Below are positions 1 to 10,340 of a stretch of DNA of 64,000 nt, in pieces; position 1 is the first letter of the stretch, and each line of letters opens with the position of its first letter. The notes under the pieces are model-generated. The model was not told the origin of the DNA. It saw only the letters and a program-made list of their open reading frames with translations, and did no database searches. Origin of the DNA: Oidiodendron maius Zn (lineage: Eukaryota > Ascomycota > Leotiomycetes > Myxotrichaceae); assembly GCA_000827325.1 (NCBI GenBank), contig KN832882.1, positions 289,050-353,049 of the forward strand. Reading direction: 5' to 3'. The position numbers were made by a program, and so were the translations under genes.

Positions 1-120
1 GGCTTGACAACAGCAGGGCTGGAGGCGACTCCAGCTTGGTTTGCCTTGCTCACGGCATTTGGCTTGACAATGACAGGACTGGACGCAACTCCAGCTTGGT
101 TTGCCTGACTTACGGCATTC
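1..120. repeat. 60-bp coding tandem repeat, at least 2 copies
   Basis: Positions 1-60 and 61-120 are two copies of a 60-base unit beginning ggcttgacaa and ending acggcatt, with a few substitutions. It encodes a 20-residue repeat in the WW-domain gene. The array may continue left of the window. Confidence 0.85.
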
Positions 121-1020
121 GGTTTCGAATGTGGAACTATGACTTTGGTGGGATTGTTAACAGAGCCGGAAGCCTTGGGTTCTGTACTGCTGTCGGGTCT
201 CCCTATCGGTGGCTGCTCACCTGGACGGTGCCAAGAAGCCAGTTGTAGCTCGTGATGTACAAAAAATAATTTGCCGTCCGGGTCTTTAGCTTCCTGCCAG
301 CCTAAGGGAAGGGCCCCGGGAAGGGTGCGAGATAATTGTCCCGTCATAGTATTTTCATAGTAAATCTTCCCCTCCGGATCTTTCTTCGGTTCCCACCCCG
401 GAGGAAGTTCGCAGACGGCAGTCATAGGACGTATATATGTCTTGTATCCTGTTTCATCATGCTCATACCACAGCCTCTTGGACGCGTTTCTTCGGACAGT
501 CCACTGGTGCTGCTGGAGTCGCGTGTCTGATAAGATAGGATCTGAATCACATGCATAGAAAGATACGTCATGATTATGGCCATCCCAGGCGACGCAAGCG
601 GCATAGCACATGAGACAGAGACTAGGTATTACTCTTTGTTCGTTTATCGAACTGCAGATGAGGCACCAGGTTTCGTGAGTCGTTCGAAAGGCTGCGAGCA
701 TGCTCAGCTTGGATAACGGAGTGATGAAGAATGAAGAGCTGACCTTCTTTGCAGGCACCACAATGTAATATATTAGGTAGCTTTGTATCTTCCTCTTTAA
801 CGCTATCCACGAAGTTAATCCCACCAATGTTTGATGGAGCGCGTGAGTTCTGCTGTCCCTGCTGTTGCTGCGATGAATTCCGTCTCACTGGGACCCTCGT
901 CACAGGCTGCGGCACCGCTTTTCGGACTACTCGAGGAGTAGCATCTGGCGTAATGGCTGGTTGGGTTAGTTCAGATGCTTCCGGCACATCTTCTTGTGCC
1001 TGGATGCTAGGCGTTGACAT
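1..1020 (-). CDS. WW-domain protein, 3' part (partial at left edge)
   Basis: Read on the minus strand, an open frame runs without a stop from about 615 to the window edge. It holds two WW-like modules: LPPGWEPKKDPEGKIYY (about 410-360) and LPLGWQEAKDPDGKLFF ending in a second Trp-Pro pair (about 314-240), preceded by a weaker related stretch (WYEHDETGYKTYIRP). WW domains bind proline-rich peptides, so a scaffold role is likely. The C-terminal side is a 20-residue tandem repeat (NAVSKANQAGVASSP...) encoded by 60-bp DNA repeats at 1-120. A separate minus-strand frame at 622-1020, starting with Met and rich in Pro/Gln/Ser, is the likely N-terminal exon; the splice joining the two (between about 745 and 615) could not be fixed in phase. 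The cysteine- and Trp-bearing stretch before the WW modules is not recognised. The module assignment is fairly sure, the gene start is not. Confidence 0.55.
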
Positions 1021-2767
1021 TGCAGAGAAGAGGGCTGCCCGAAGACAGCAGCGGACCTCGCGAATAACTTCAGGGATAGCCTGGGATGAAGCAGGGAAGA
1101 GACTTTCGGAAATTAAGCGGATACTGATGATCTTCTTTCCAAAGTAAAATGTCGCATCCTTAAGATGCTATTTGCAACACATATCCGCAAATGTGAGATG
1201 GAAGGTTGGAGTTGGCGAGGCTGGGCGATGTCGGAATCCGCAACCTTCTTCCGTCTCGCCAAGGAGCTGAGGACCTCAGCTGTGAAAAGACTGCGTGGCG
1301 GCTCGGAGTGGATGATGATTGGTATGATTTGGATCCGTTCGATAACATTGGGCCAGTGAAATGAATAGCAGCAAGCCAAACCGAGGATCCCCGTCCGCTT
1401 TAGGAAAGACGGCCCAGCCCGACTTATTTATATCTACGCCACAATACCTTTTAGATACGTAATCACACGCACCATGCACCAGATGTAATACGGTACCTGA
1501 CGTACCTGTCGTGCTCAGCATAATTAGCAAACCTGCCATACTAATCCTTTCTTCATGCCAGAATAAAATTGAAGGTTACTAACCCTGGCGAAATCTTCCA
1601 GAACTTTGCTTGGAGGTGGACAACAGCCCGAAGCACCAGTAGTAACACTAGATAAGTGAGATAGAGCGACGAGCGAAATCGATTTCCTCTCGTTTAAACT
1701 CTCTCAAGCGCATGGACCACTTCGTAGCTGCTTATTTAACTTTTATCCGCAAATGGCACAATTTCCCTGAAATAGAAATGGCTTAAATCAGGCAGCAAGG
1801 CATAAATGGGAGGCGAGACATCTATTAATTACATTCTCTACAATCTCGTGTGCCTAAGTAGCACTCTTCAGCCAACATCTGTAGAATGAATTATATCGTT
1901 TGCATGATGTGTCCGGCCAAGCATGTGCGCTGCCACTACTACTGCAAATACGCCTAGGCCCAGCTCAAGCCAGAAATATCTCTTTCCAAACAGGACCAGG
2001 GGCCAAACTACTCCCAATCGCTCGCTTGAAGATAGTGCCGATACCATGCAGCTCTGCCATGCTATCACACCATCCTAGGAGCAGGATTCTATAAAACCTC
2101 CATTCTCTGTCAGCATCCTCAAGGTAGTAACTACCACTAAAGTTGTCTCTATCTCCGTAATAAAATAATCTATCTGTTTCGGAGAGGAGAATGGACTCAA
2201 AATGTCCTGGCTCTCCAAAACAAAGTCGAGTCCTCGCAGCCGTTGAGCGAGACCTCGCCACATTTGACACGATTACAGTCAAAAACATAGCCGGTACCAT
2301 TGAACTCGTTAAGGTCTCCAATCGTGTAGAAGATGGCAATGATCCAGAACTGGAGCATCGAATACGTGGGGACCGGGCGACGGAATGCCACGTCCTGTAT
2401 GAGGACTGTATTAGTCGTATTAGATACTTTGTTGGCAGGAAATAAATAAGTAACACGTCTACTACTGGTTTATTACAGATGGATCTCGGATATGCATCAA
2501 GGCTGTCAATGGAACTTTCGCAGATACTCTGCAACTTCCTATTTAAATGAGATGAACTGGATTTTGGGGTGGCATTGAGATTAGCAATTGGCCATAGCTG
2601 ACGCTTGAAATGTAATGTTACTAAGTTTGGTAAAGTACCCTAATTGAAAATAAATTACTGGTTTAAAGTTACTCCTTGGCACAAGAAGCTAGAGGAGTTA
2701 TGCTGTGGCAGAGTACATCAGTCCAATGGTGCTCTAAGAGTATTTTTCTTCCTATATTCAGAAGCAA
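1021..2767. other. gene-poor stretch with possible relic of a membrane-protein gene
   Basis: No firm gene. Minus-strand frames between about 2391 and 1868 spell hydrophobic segments (FWIIAIFYTIGDL; TTLVVVTTLRMLTENGG; VVWPLVLFGKRYFWLELG; GVFAVVVAAHMLG) that would fit a small multi-pass membrane protein. They lie in two frames and one in-frame stop separates the last two blocks, so this is either a spliced gene I could not resolve or a decayed one. A Met-initiated minus-strand frame at 1276-1539 has no recognisable domain. Confidence 0.25.
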
Positions 2768-4706
2768 CTATTCAATTGCAAAGTCTTTAAATCTCAGCAT
2801 TCCTCTATCAGCTGCTCCAAGCGCTTCTCCATCCATAATTCCATGCGTATAACTCTCAAGTCAGCAACTTCCAAGTTTACACTAAAGGAGAAGGTACAAA
2901 AACTTACCATTGGCCTACCATCTTATATCGTCCATTTTCGGTCGGTCGCAGGATAAAAGGCATCTCACCACCTAATATAACACAGACCACATCATCTTTA
3001 TATATCTTGGATGGCCCAATGCCCATGTAGCCTTTCTCGGTGTTGAAAAAACGGCGACCATACTGGGCCCTTTCTCCGAAATTATATTGCTCCCCTAAGG
3101 CCGTGATAAGAGTATCTTCTGATTTCGTATTCCGTGGTGGTATAATTCCATCGATAAGATCAAGTCTCCGTCGTCTATCTCTTGGATTATCTTTTAAAGA
3201 AATCCCGGTGTGATAGTTGACAATCTTACAATCAAGAGTGATTGTCCTCCAAAAGGCTTCCGCGACTGTTCCTCCTGTTACGTAACTGCGGTTATCCGTA
3301 GGGGCCAGGGAACGCCATTGAGTAATAGTGCTCTTAATATCAGGTGTTTCAGGAGCAGTTTTGCCCATAAGAGTAATTTTATCTACGGATATTCCATGGA
3401 GAACCAACACTGAACCTTTTTCCTGGAACATCATGCGCGCTTTAATAAGTTCCCCTTGTCGTTCAGATGCTGCATTATATAGGAGGCCAACTGCAAGTGA
3501 TTCTATCGGATCATTCGGAGAGGCACCGCCGATGAATGCCATAGCCCGTAACTTATTCGCTGTAAAGTCTGGGACCCAGGTTGGCAACCCAGTATTTCTG
3601 TCGGGATGAATTTCTTGGAGGTAGTTGTAGACTCTTAAATCCCCGAAATACTCAAGCATCTCCTTGAACGCTGTTGTGTAGATTTCTTCGCAGCTGAGAG
3701 CGTAATTTGGAGCCAGTCTAGGGCCGCAATTAATTAAACCTTGAACCGCATAAATCTTATCCTTAGGGTCGGTAGCACACCGGCTTAACGTGTTTTCTAC
3801 CATGAAGGGCATTGGGATTTCGGTTTTGCTGCGCCATCGGTTCCGCATGATCCTGATTGTGTCAGCCCTGAGAACCAGCGGCATCATGATTGAAATTTTT
3901 TTGACAGAGCTGGAAGGCCACTTGCTCTGATCGCCTGCGTTAAAATAAGTAGAAAAGACCATTGAAAAAATTTCCAGGTATTCCCACGGAACGCTTTTCT
4001 GGCCAGCTTGGATAATGGCGTCTTGGGCAAGTGTGATCTCCTGAACTGTCCAGATCCTATCCCACCAATCTCTATTCAACAAGGCATATACGCCCATGAT
4101 CCACCCTTCTGACCCATTCCCAGTGTATGAGGAGCCAAAGAGGCTGTTCCACTCTTTATACATTTTGTTCTTGTTTTCTGTGGTCCTCTCCTTTATGAGC
4201 TTTGCTCGAGGCGAAATTTCAGCCAGGAAGTCTATCCCAAGATTTGTGTATTGGTCTGATTCCCCGAGCCACACGATAACCTGCCTAGCACAAGAATATA
4301 TCTCAGTCATCTGAGAGACCTGGAAATTGCGTTCCGGAATATCATTCTGATTGATGGAGAGCGCATCGATCCAGATAATCCGATCCTTTGTCGTAAGTCG
4401 CAGATTCCTTAATGCGGCGTACACGTTTGATCGAACGAAGGTAACTCCGCCATCAATAAGGATTGGAGTTTTAGGCCTATCGGTACCCCAGGTATAGGAT
4501 AACGCTTCATACTCTGCACAGTCTTTGATCCGTTGGTGAATGAGACTACAGGAGATCTGATGCTGTGGATCTAGAGAAGGCTCGATGACGACAAGTCTGA
4601 ACCATTCTTTCTCCTGAAGTGTCCAGTAGTGATATTTCTGATTCACTTTGTCGTGTTGGGGCGTTCGTCTTTTATCAATGCTGTTGCATTTCTTTCTCTC
4701 GGCCAT
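2768..4706 (-). CDS. HET-domain (heterokaryon incompatibility) protein
   Basis: Two exons, complement(2768..2852, 2908..4706), give 627 residues. The HET domain (PF06985) is near the N terminus: YEALSYTWG at 66-74, IWIDALSINQ at 111-120, then the NDIPERNFQV...ARQVIVWLGE block to about 150. HET proteins trigger programmed cell death on cell fusion between incompatible strains. The 55-bp intron at 2853-2907 (gtaagt...gag) restores a normal family C terminus (CYTHGIMDGEAL) in place of an early stop at 2904; its acceptor is gag rather than the usual pyrimidine-AG. The start at 4706 is the only good Met ahead of the domain. No ankyrin, WD or NACHT partner is fused to it. Family is secure; the trigger that activates it is unknown. 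Confidence 0.9.
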
Positions 4707-6242
4707 AGCATTTGATCAGATGCATTGTGAATCCTGAGTAGGGTGATTCAACCCATAGTTTGAATGAGGAAACTCTCATATCCGAGGAACAGGGCGGACA
4801 TGGCCCCCGCTCTACCTATGGGATTTCTTGTCTGACACGTGGTCTGCATTAGCTTGATAGAGCCAGCCAATCCATGCCCTAGATCAACAGCCGTAACACC
4901 AACCACACTCAATAGGGCTTTGGCACGATTGGTATGTTTTATAGGCCTTGGAAAGAAGATGATTGATTTCGCCTTTCTTTGCCCCGAAACAAGGCTCAGT
5001 TTGTCCTAGGGTCAGGTGGCATGCATCTGCGCCTGTATCCCGGTGCCTTTACAATACCAGATTAAAGGGAGGGACAAGTCGACTATTGGGATATGAAAAC
5101 AATCCAATCAAGCGCAAAGTTCGCACAAGGCTGTGGGCAGATGTGTTTTTAACCATACCTGCAGCCTTTCCCTAAGGGCCCATACAGACGCGTGGAAAGC
5201 TGGCAGTATACCACCGGAATAGGCTCACGTTTTGAATTCTACAACTCTCTTGTATATTTTAGGTCTTCCATTTCCCGGTCTAATAAAGATTTCGGTCGCA
5301 TATATTTTAAACCTCACTTGACTCATGTTCATCTCGGGCCCACTATACTGCCGATTAGGAAGCAGAGCTGCAGCACTATTGTATCTAAGCAGCGGTAAAG
5401 GGCAGTGAGCTTCAATAATCGCGGAAGAGAGCTGGCAAAGACTAGATTGGTACCAAGTTCAAATGCAGAGTAAGTCGTTTTTCTTTCAATAATCCTGGAT
5501 ATTTTCTTTTCCATTTTGCTCTATAAACCCTCTCGGCATTATGTAAGTCGGACAGCCGGCTGACGTATATTTCTGTGACAAGGGACTGCCGACAAAATGA
5601 CAGCTTCCTGATCCATCGAGATGGTCAGTTTATTGATGACATAGTGGCGAAATTCAAGGGTAATTTAATATCTCCGCATTGCCATTTCTCTATTTGCTAA
5701 CTTCACTGTTGTAGGCCCAACATGAGTTGAATTGGGGATAGTGTGAGCCCCGAATCTTGCCGGCCCTCTGTAGTTAGATATAGTCGCCTTGGATAATATG
5801 GATGAAAACGGTTTAATGAATATCCCAAAGAACCCACCAGTCCCTGGCAGAAGAAGTGGAGCCCATCTATAATATTAGAGGGTAAAAGGTTGATTGCAGC
5901 TTTGTCTCCGGTCCCGGGAATGTCGTGACTAGTGATGGATTTATCCTTGTCCTATATGTCTCAGGTAGAGGTTCTCAATGCGTCAGAGTCAGCAAGCTAA
6001 ATAAAAATTTCTGAAATCATATAGTGCTCAGTTCTAATACATCATAGCTTGACAATCGAGCCCTAGAGATGTAACATTGGCCTTGTCTATAATCTCAAGA
6101 TATTCCCGTCTAATACTGGATACGAGCTCTTGTATAACATTCCAATAAAAGTGGGCATTATTCTAACTACTAATGTTCATTGAGCTACGTCCTTTGATGC
6201 TTTACTCGCAATACAGAGCATAAATTACTACAATAAATATTA
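4707..6242. other. intergenic, no gene seen
   Basis: Only short frames without domains on either strand. AT content rises from about 5.5 kb onward. It contains the presumed promoter of the HET gene (upstream of 4706) and nothing else I can support. Confidence 0.5.
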
Positions 6243-6507
6243 TTGACTAGGTCCTAGGGCTTCGGGCACATTTACACATACTACACATCTGCCTATTAGG
6301 CTGCCTACCGGTGCCTATAAGGTGACCAGGTGGGAGCCTATTTGGTGACTCAATTGAGTGTATAGTGTTAAGCATAAAAGGCTCTAGTCCTCCTGAATCT
6401 CTTCTTACTTTAGTTGTCTCTGCATCACTTAATATAACACTGAGTTTCACCTTGATTCCTGACTACAACCTGTGCACCTATATTGCCTCAGTTCAAGAAA
6501 TATTATA
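6243..6507 (-). repeat. dispersed repeat, copy A
   Basis: About 265 bp, from ttgactaggtcctagggctt, is closely matched at 56827-57142, roughly 50 kb away. On the minus strand both copies encode a similar short C-terminal-looking peptide with LPPGHLIGTGRQPNR and a CSMCKC cysteine cluster. The shape (a dispersed copy ending in a cysteine-rich tail) suggests the remnant end of a transposase gene; a DNA transposon such as a piggyBac relative is possible, but the family is not established. Confidence 0.6.
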
Positions 6508-7668
6508 ACTACAAATATATTTGTAGGAATAAAAGTTCAAATAAAATTTTAATTAGTGCTATGACTTTAAGAGGCTGTAATAATTGAGCCATTAAGCTGG
6601 TCTCTATATAAAGGTTACGTAACGGGGCATATGAAATAGATTTTAATATCTTTATCTTAGCAGGTATATTGAAACAGGCCTGCTCTCCGGCTTGTCAGTT
6701 GACCTGGACACAACGAGGTGCCTTAATGGGACGGGCCTAATGTAGTAGCCAGGCCAGTGTGGTGCCGAAATGTGGCCGTCGAGATGCGAGTCTAGGTGCG
6801 ATATCGTACTCGATGCTGTGCTGATAGGGATCGGCATAGGTCTAGGTTAATAGGGAAGGTGGTGTTTATGAGCAGCAAAATGTGGCCGCAGCATAGGTCG
6901 GGCCTAAGAGAGAAAGGATAGGTTGCACAACTAACAGTCTGATTCCCAATTATTAAACAGCGGGGATGTCTTCCGCGCAGATCAGCAAGAGCCATGATTT
7001 TCAGGGGATTAATTTAGTTGATCCGGAACGAAGCGAAAGGGAAGCCAACTACTGAAATACAAATTGTCGACTGCCACTCCATGAGGTACCTCTAAATAAG
7101 GTATTCGTAACCGCTCCCCACGTTACATTCAACCACCGGCCTTGGCAACGGGTGCTACTTTAAGCCACGTCAACTTAGACCCCGCTTAGTAAGAAGAATA
7201 AGCATTCCCCTCTTTTCTTGGCGAGGTGGTTGCATCTAAATGCACGATAACCTTGTCTACTTCTACAAAGTTACCCCCAATCTTGTACTGAGACACCCAA
7301 TCGTGTCGTTTCTATGAGAGATAGTAGTCAGGAGACGCTTGTTGATGTAGGTCAGAGTGCCATGCTGTCCTGTTGACCACAACGGACTGGGCTAAATAAG
7401 GAATCTCATTCTGCCCGGCAGCCGGGAGATGGCTATTGATATGGAAGGTATTATGGAACTACATATCCAATACGTCCAGTATCTAGCCTAGAACTACTCT
7501 GAGTGTGGTCAGCAGCAGTGCTTGCTATCGCAGGATGATGGTACGATGGCCCAAGCCACCTCAACTATATAAGGATTATAAGTTTGTCGATAACCACCAC
7601 CCTCAGACACAAATCTTCAGTCCACTCTGCCCTTTTGTCTTGATCTACTATTTGTTCCATCTGACAAT
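6508..7668. other. intergenic, no gene seen
   Basis: Short unsupported frames only. The right end carries the promoter of the peptidase gene at 7669. Confidence 0.5.
7566..7574 (+). promoter_or_regulatory. TATA-like box of the glutamic peptidase gene
   Basis: The sequence tatataagg lies about 100 bp before the ATG at 7669 and is followed by a pyrimidine-rich stretch typical of fungal transcription starts. Confidence 0.5.
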
Positions 7669-8480
7669 ATGAAGCTCACTGCTACCGCTGTCCTCTCAGC
7701 ACTCCTCTGCGCTGAGGCAGCTCTGGCTGCCGTGCCCGCCAACAGAGTCGTGCCCGACGCTCAGCACCCTTCAAACAAGTCCTCAAGGAACACGCGACCG
7801 TTGAATCTAACTGGGGTGGTGCCATCCTCGAGGGCTCAGGCTTCACTGCCGCCTCAGCAGTCGCGAATGTCCCTAAGGGTGGTGGCGGGTCCAGCGCTGC
7901 TGGCTCCGCCTGGGTAGGCATTGACGGTGCCACTTGCGATTCTGCCATCCTGCAGACAGGCTTTGATTGGTACGGTGACGGCACTTATGATGCCTGGTAC
8001 GAGTGGTATCCTGAGTATGCTGGTAAGTGCTAAGTGCTCTTGTCCGAGACGTGACGAAGGGAGGGAAGAACGGCAAACTGATTCTGCACAGCTGACTTCA
8101 CCGGCATCACCATCTCCGAGGGAGATTCGATCCAGATGTCGGTCGTCGCAACCTCCCTGACTGGCGGCTCGGCAACGTTGGAGAACCTGACGACCGGCCA
8201 GAAGGTAACCCAGACCTTCTCCGGTGTCACCGCTGGCTCCCTCTGCGAGACCAGCGCCGAGTTCATCATCGAGGATTTCGAGGAGTGCAATGGCAACAAC
8301 TGTCAACCTGTACCCTTTGCTTCCTTCTCCCCCGCCGTCAAGTTCACCAAGTGCTCCGCCACTGCGAAAGGTAAGAGTGTCGCACTCAGTTCGGCCGAAC
8401 TCAGCGAAGTCATCGTCAACAACAAGGACCTGACCAAGTGCTCCGTCTCCGGCACTACCCTTACCTGCTCATATGTGTAA
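7669..8480 (+). CDS. Secreted glutamic peptidase (G1 / eqolisin, aspergillopepsin II type), propeptide frameshifted
   Basis: A signal peptide (MKLTATAVLSALLCAEAALA) starts at 7669. The mature domain runs from NWGGAILEGSGF through SAWVGIDG, AILQTG, YEWYP, ITISEGDSI, VENLTTGQ-like LENLTTGQ and ETSAEFIIEDFE to the stop at 8478-8480. The catalytic Gln (in ILQTG) and Glu (in SAEFIIED) of the G1 family are both present, so the fold should be an acid-active secreted endopeptidase. A 69-bp intron at 8023-8091 (gtaagt...cacag) joins YPEYA to ADFTG in phase. Between about 7745 and 7780 the signal-peptide frame and the mature frame (PFKQVLKEHATVESNWGG) do not agree: one base appears lost, or an unrecognised splice lies there. 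The propeptide is also short for the family. Either the gene is newly broken or the assembly has an error. Confidence 0.85.
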
Positions 8481-9085
8481 GGCCCGTAACGGTAAGTGGC
8501 CGAGAAGTTGCGAGTGAGGAGCAAAGAGAGATTATTCACGGCCCTCATCTCTGGCGACTATTAGTGTAGTGTGACATTACATAACAGTAAGAACCACAAA
8601 TATATACATTTATCTCCAATCCTATACATTAATATCTGTACTTTTCCCTTGTAATGTAGGTAATTGCTCTGTCGTGTCACGGAAGTCCAAGTCTACGATG
8701 AACGATAGCGAGTATGCAACGAAAGAGGATCGCACAAAAAACCCAGCTTCTCTCACATCTGACCAATCTGCATACCTTTACAACACAAGTGCAAGGTGCG
8801 AGGCACAGATGGACGCCTTTCAGCCTAGGATAAATAAGCGTATAAACGGCTAAAATGAGGTCTAAAAGTATATAAAGTTCAGTAATATTTTATTCAATAT
8901 TTAGGCGCTTTCTTCTGTTCGTATAATAAAGGAAGGAAATAGTGTTATACTGTCTCTTTATTCTACAGAGAACTTTAGTGAATGGATCTATTGAATAAAA
9001 TAAATTAAGGATTTAATTTCACGCTACTCTATATAAAACAATCCACCTGACTCCTCTATAGAACTCTAAAAGAATAGTTGGATAT
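8481..9085. other. intergenic, 3' regions of convergent genes
   Basis: AT-rich, with several aataaa-like signals around 8830-9010. It separates the convergent peptidase and hydrolase genes. No coding frame is supported. Confidence 0.5.
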
Positions 9086-9994
9086 TTATTGAAGCCACTT
9101 CCCAAGCCAGTTCAAAACCTGTGTGACTGAATCCTCTAGGCACGCTCTCTCTAGTGGATCATCGGGGTTGCCTCGCACGGCAAAACCATGCCGCCCGGGC
9201 TTGTAAACCTTGTGCTCCATCTCTGGCAACTTTCTTCCTTCCTTCCTGGCCGTGGCATGGATGTCTTCTATCTTTGCCTTCAGCTCAATATTCACCATGG
9301 TGTCCTCCTGTCCCCACCCATAGCTAACAGGCACGACCAAAGACTCGACATCATCCGGAAGGGCCAAATGACTTGGGTGTAAGGCTACCACTGCATCTAC
9401 AAGCGGCACCTTGGCGCCATCAATCTCAATCATATTGCTCTCCAGCCCGGCTCGAATAGCATACTTTCCGCCCCAGCAGAATCCCACCATCCCGATCTTC
9501 TGACTCTTGGGAGTCGCACGCCTCAACGCCTGCAAGAAATCCATGCAGACCTTGTTGGTAGGCGCCTCCTTATGTCTCGTCATCCACATAAGGAACGCCG
9601 GCGCCCTCGCAAGAATGCCTGTATACTTGGCAATGGTTGACTGCTTAGCGGCGTCGACTGGGATCAGGAGGTCAGCAACCTTAAGCGGCACGGGATCGCC
9701 CTGGAAGAAATCCGGAAGGTAAACCAGCCATTCGCCGCTTTTAGCGTAGCTGTCGGCGATGAGTTTGTTGTTTGGCAGCGGCAGGCCGAAGATGTCTGAG
9801 TAGACTACTATGATGCCTCGCGGGTTGGTGCGGTTGCCGACCACATAGGTATCCAGGCCGTGGAGCTTTTCCACCTTGCCCTGGGGTTGACCCTCATGAA
9901 TGGTGCCCTACGAATCTGGTCAGTGGGGCTGTGAATATGGAGATTAAATAAAAAGATGTCGCACCTTAATACATTCATTGCATGAGGAATCCAT
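9086..9994 (-). CDS. Dienelactone hydrolase family protein
   Basis: Complement(9086..9907, 9965..9994), 283 residues. The tiny first exon (MDSSCNECIK) is joined through a 57-bp intron (gtgcga...cgtag) to GTIHEGQPQG, the usual start of fungal DLH proteins. The alpha/beta-hydrolase triad is complete: Cys154 in GFCWGG, Asp212 in WGQEDTM, His250 in PGRHGF. The family hydrolyses lactones such as dienelactone in aromatic-compound catabolism; the actual substrate here is unknown. No signal peptide, so it is probably cytosolic. It is divergent from the Zn2Cys6 regulator at 10341 with 346 bp between start codons, an arrangement often seen when the regulator controls its neighbour. Confidence 0.9.
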
Positions 9995-10340
9995 TGTGGG
10001 ATTGGTGAACTGGTAATATACTGATACACCTGTGAACAATTACTTGGTGTTGCGGTTGACCACAATTCGTAGCGGGGGAAATATATTGCTTCTAATCAGG
10101 AGAGGAAGAAGGCTCAAAAAGTGCGCGATTGGCAGATAGAAGTCTCCCAGTCTCAGCGGATACGACCGCATCTTTATATCCTGCCAACATCTCGAACACG
10201 GTGTCCCATCACTCGTCTCGGTGTTTTCTCGCGCGCAACTCCAGGCGAAATTCTCCGGGTCTGACATCAGGAGGCTGAAGTAGCGCCATGTCATTGGCTG
10301 TCGCGTCTTTCTCGGATGCTAAGTCATCCATCAGGCTACG
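9995..10340. promoter_or_regulatory. shared divergent promoter, DLH gene and Zn2Cys6 gene
   Basis: 346 bp between the two start codons. GC-rich triplets of the CGG/CCG kind used by Zn2Cys6 proteins occur here, but no clear inverted or direct pair was singled out. Confidence 0.4.

Noticed and set aside
7682-8306. Minus-strand open frames over the glutamic peptidase
   Set aside because: Antisense to a clearly conserved secreted enzyme.
9188-9722. Plus-strand open frames over the DLH gene
   Set aside because: Antisense to a complete hydrolase with an intact triad.
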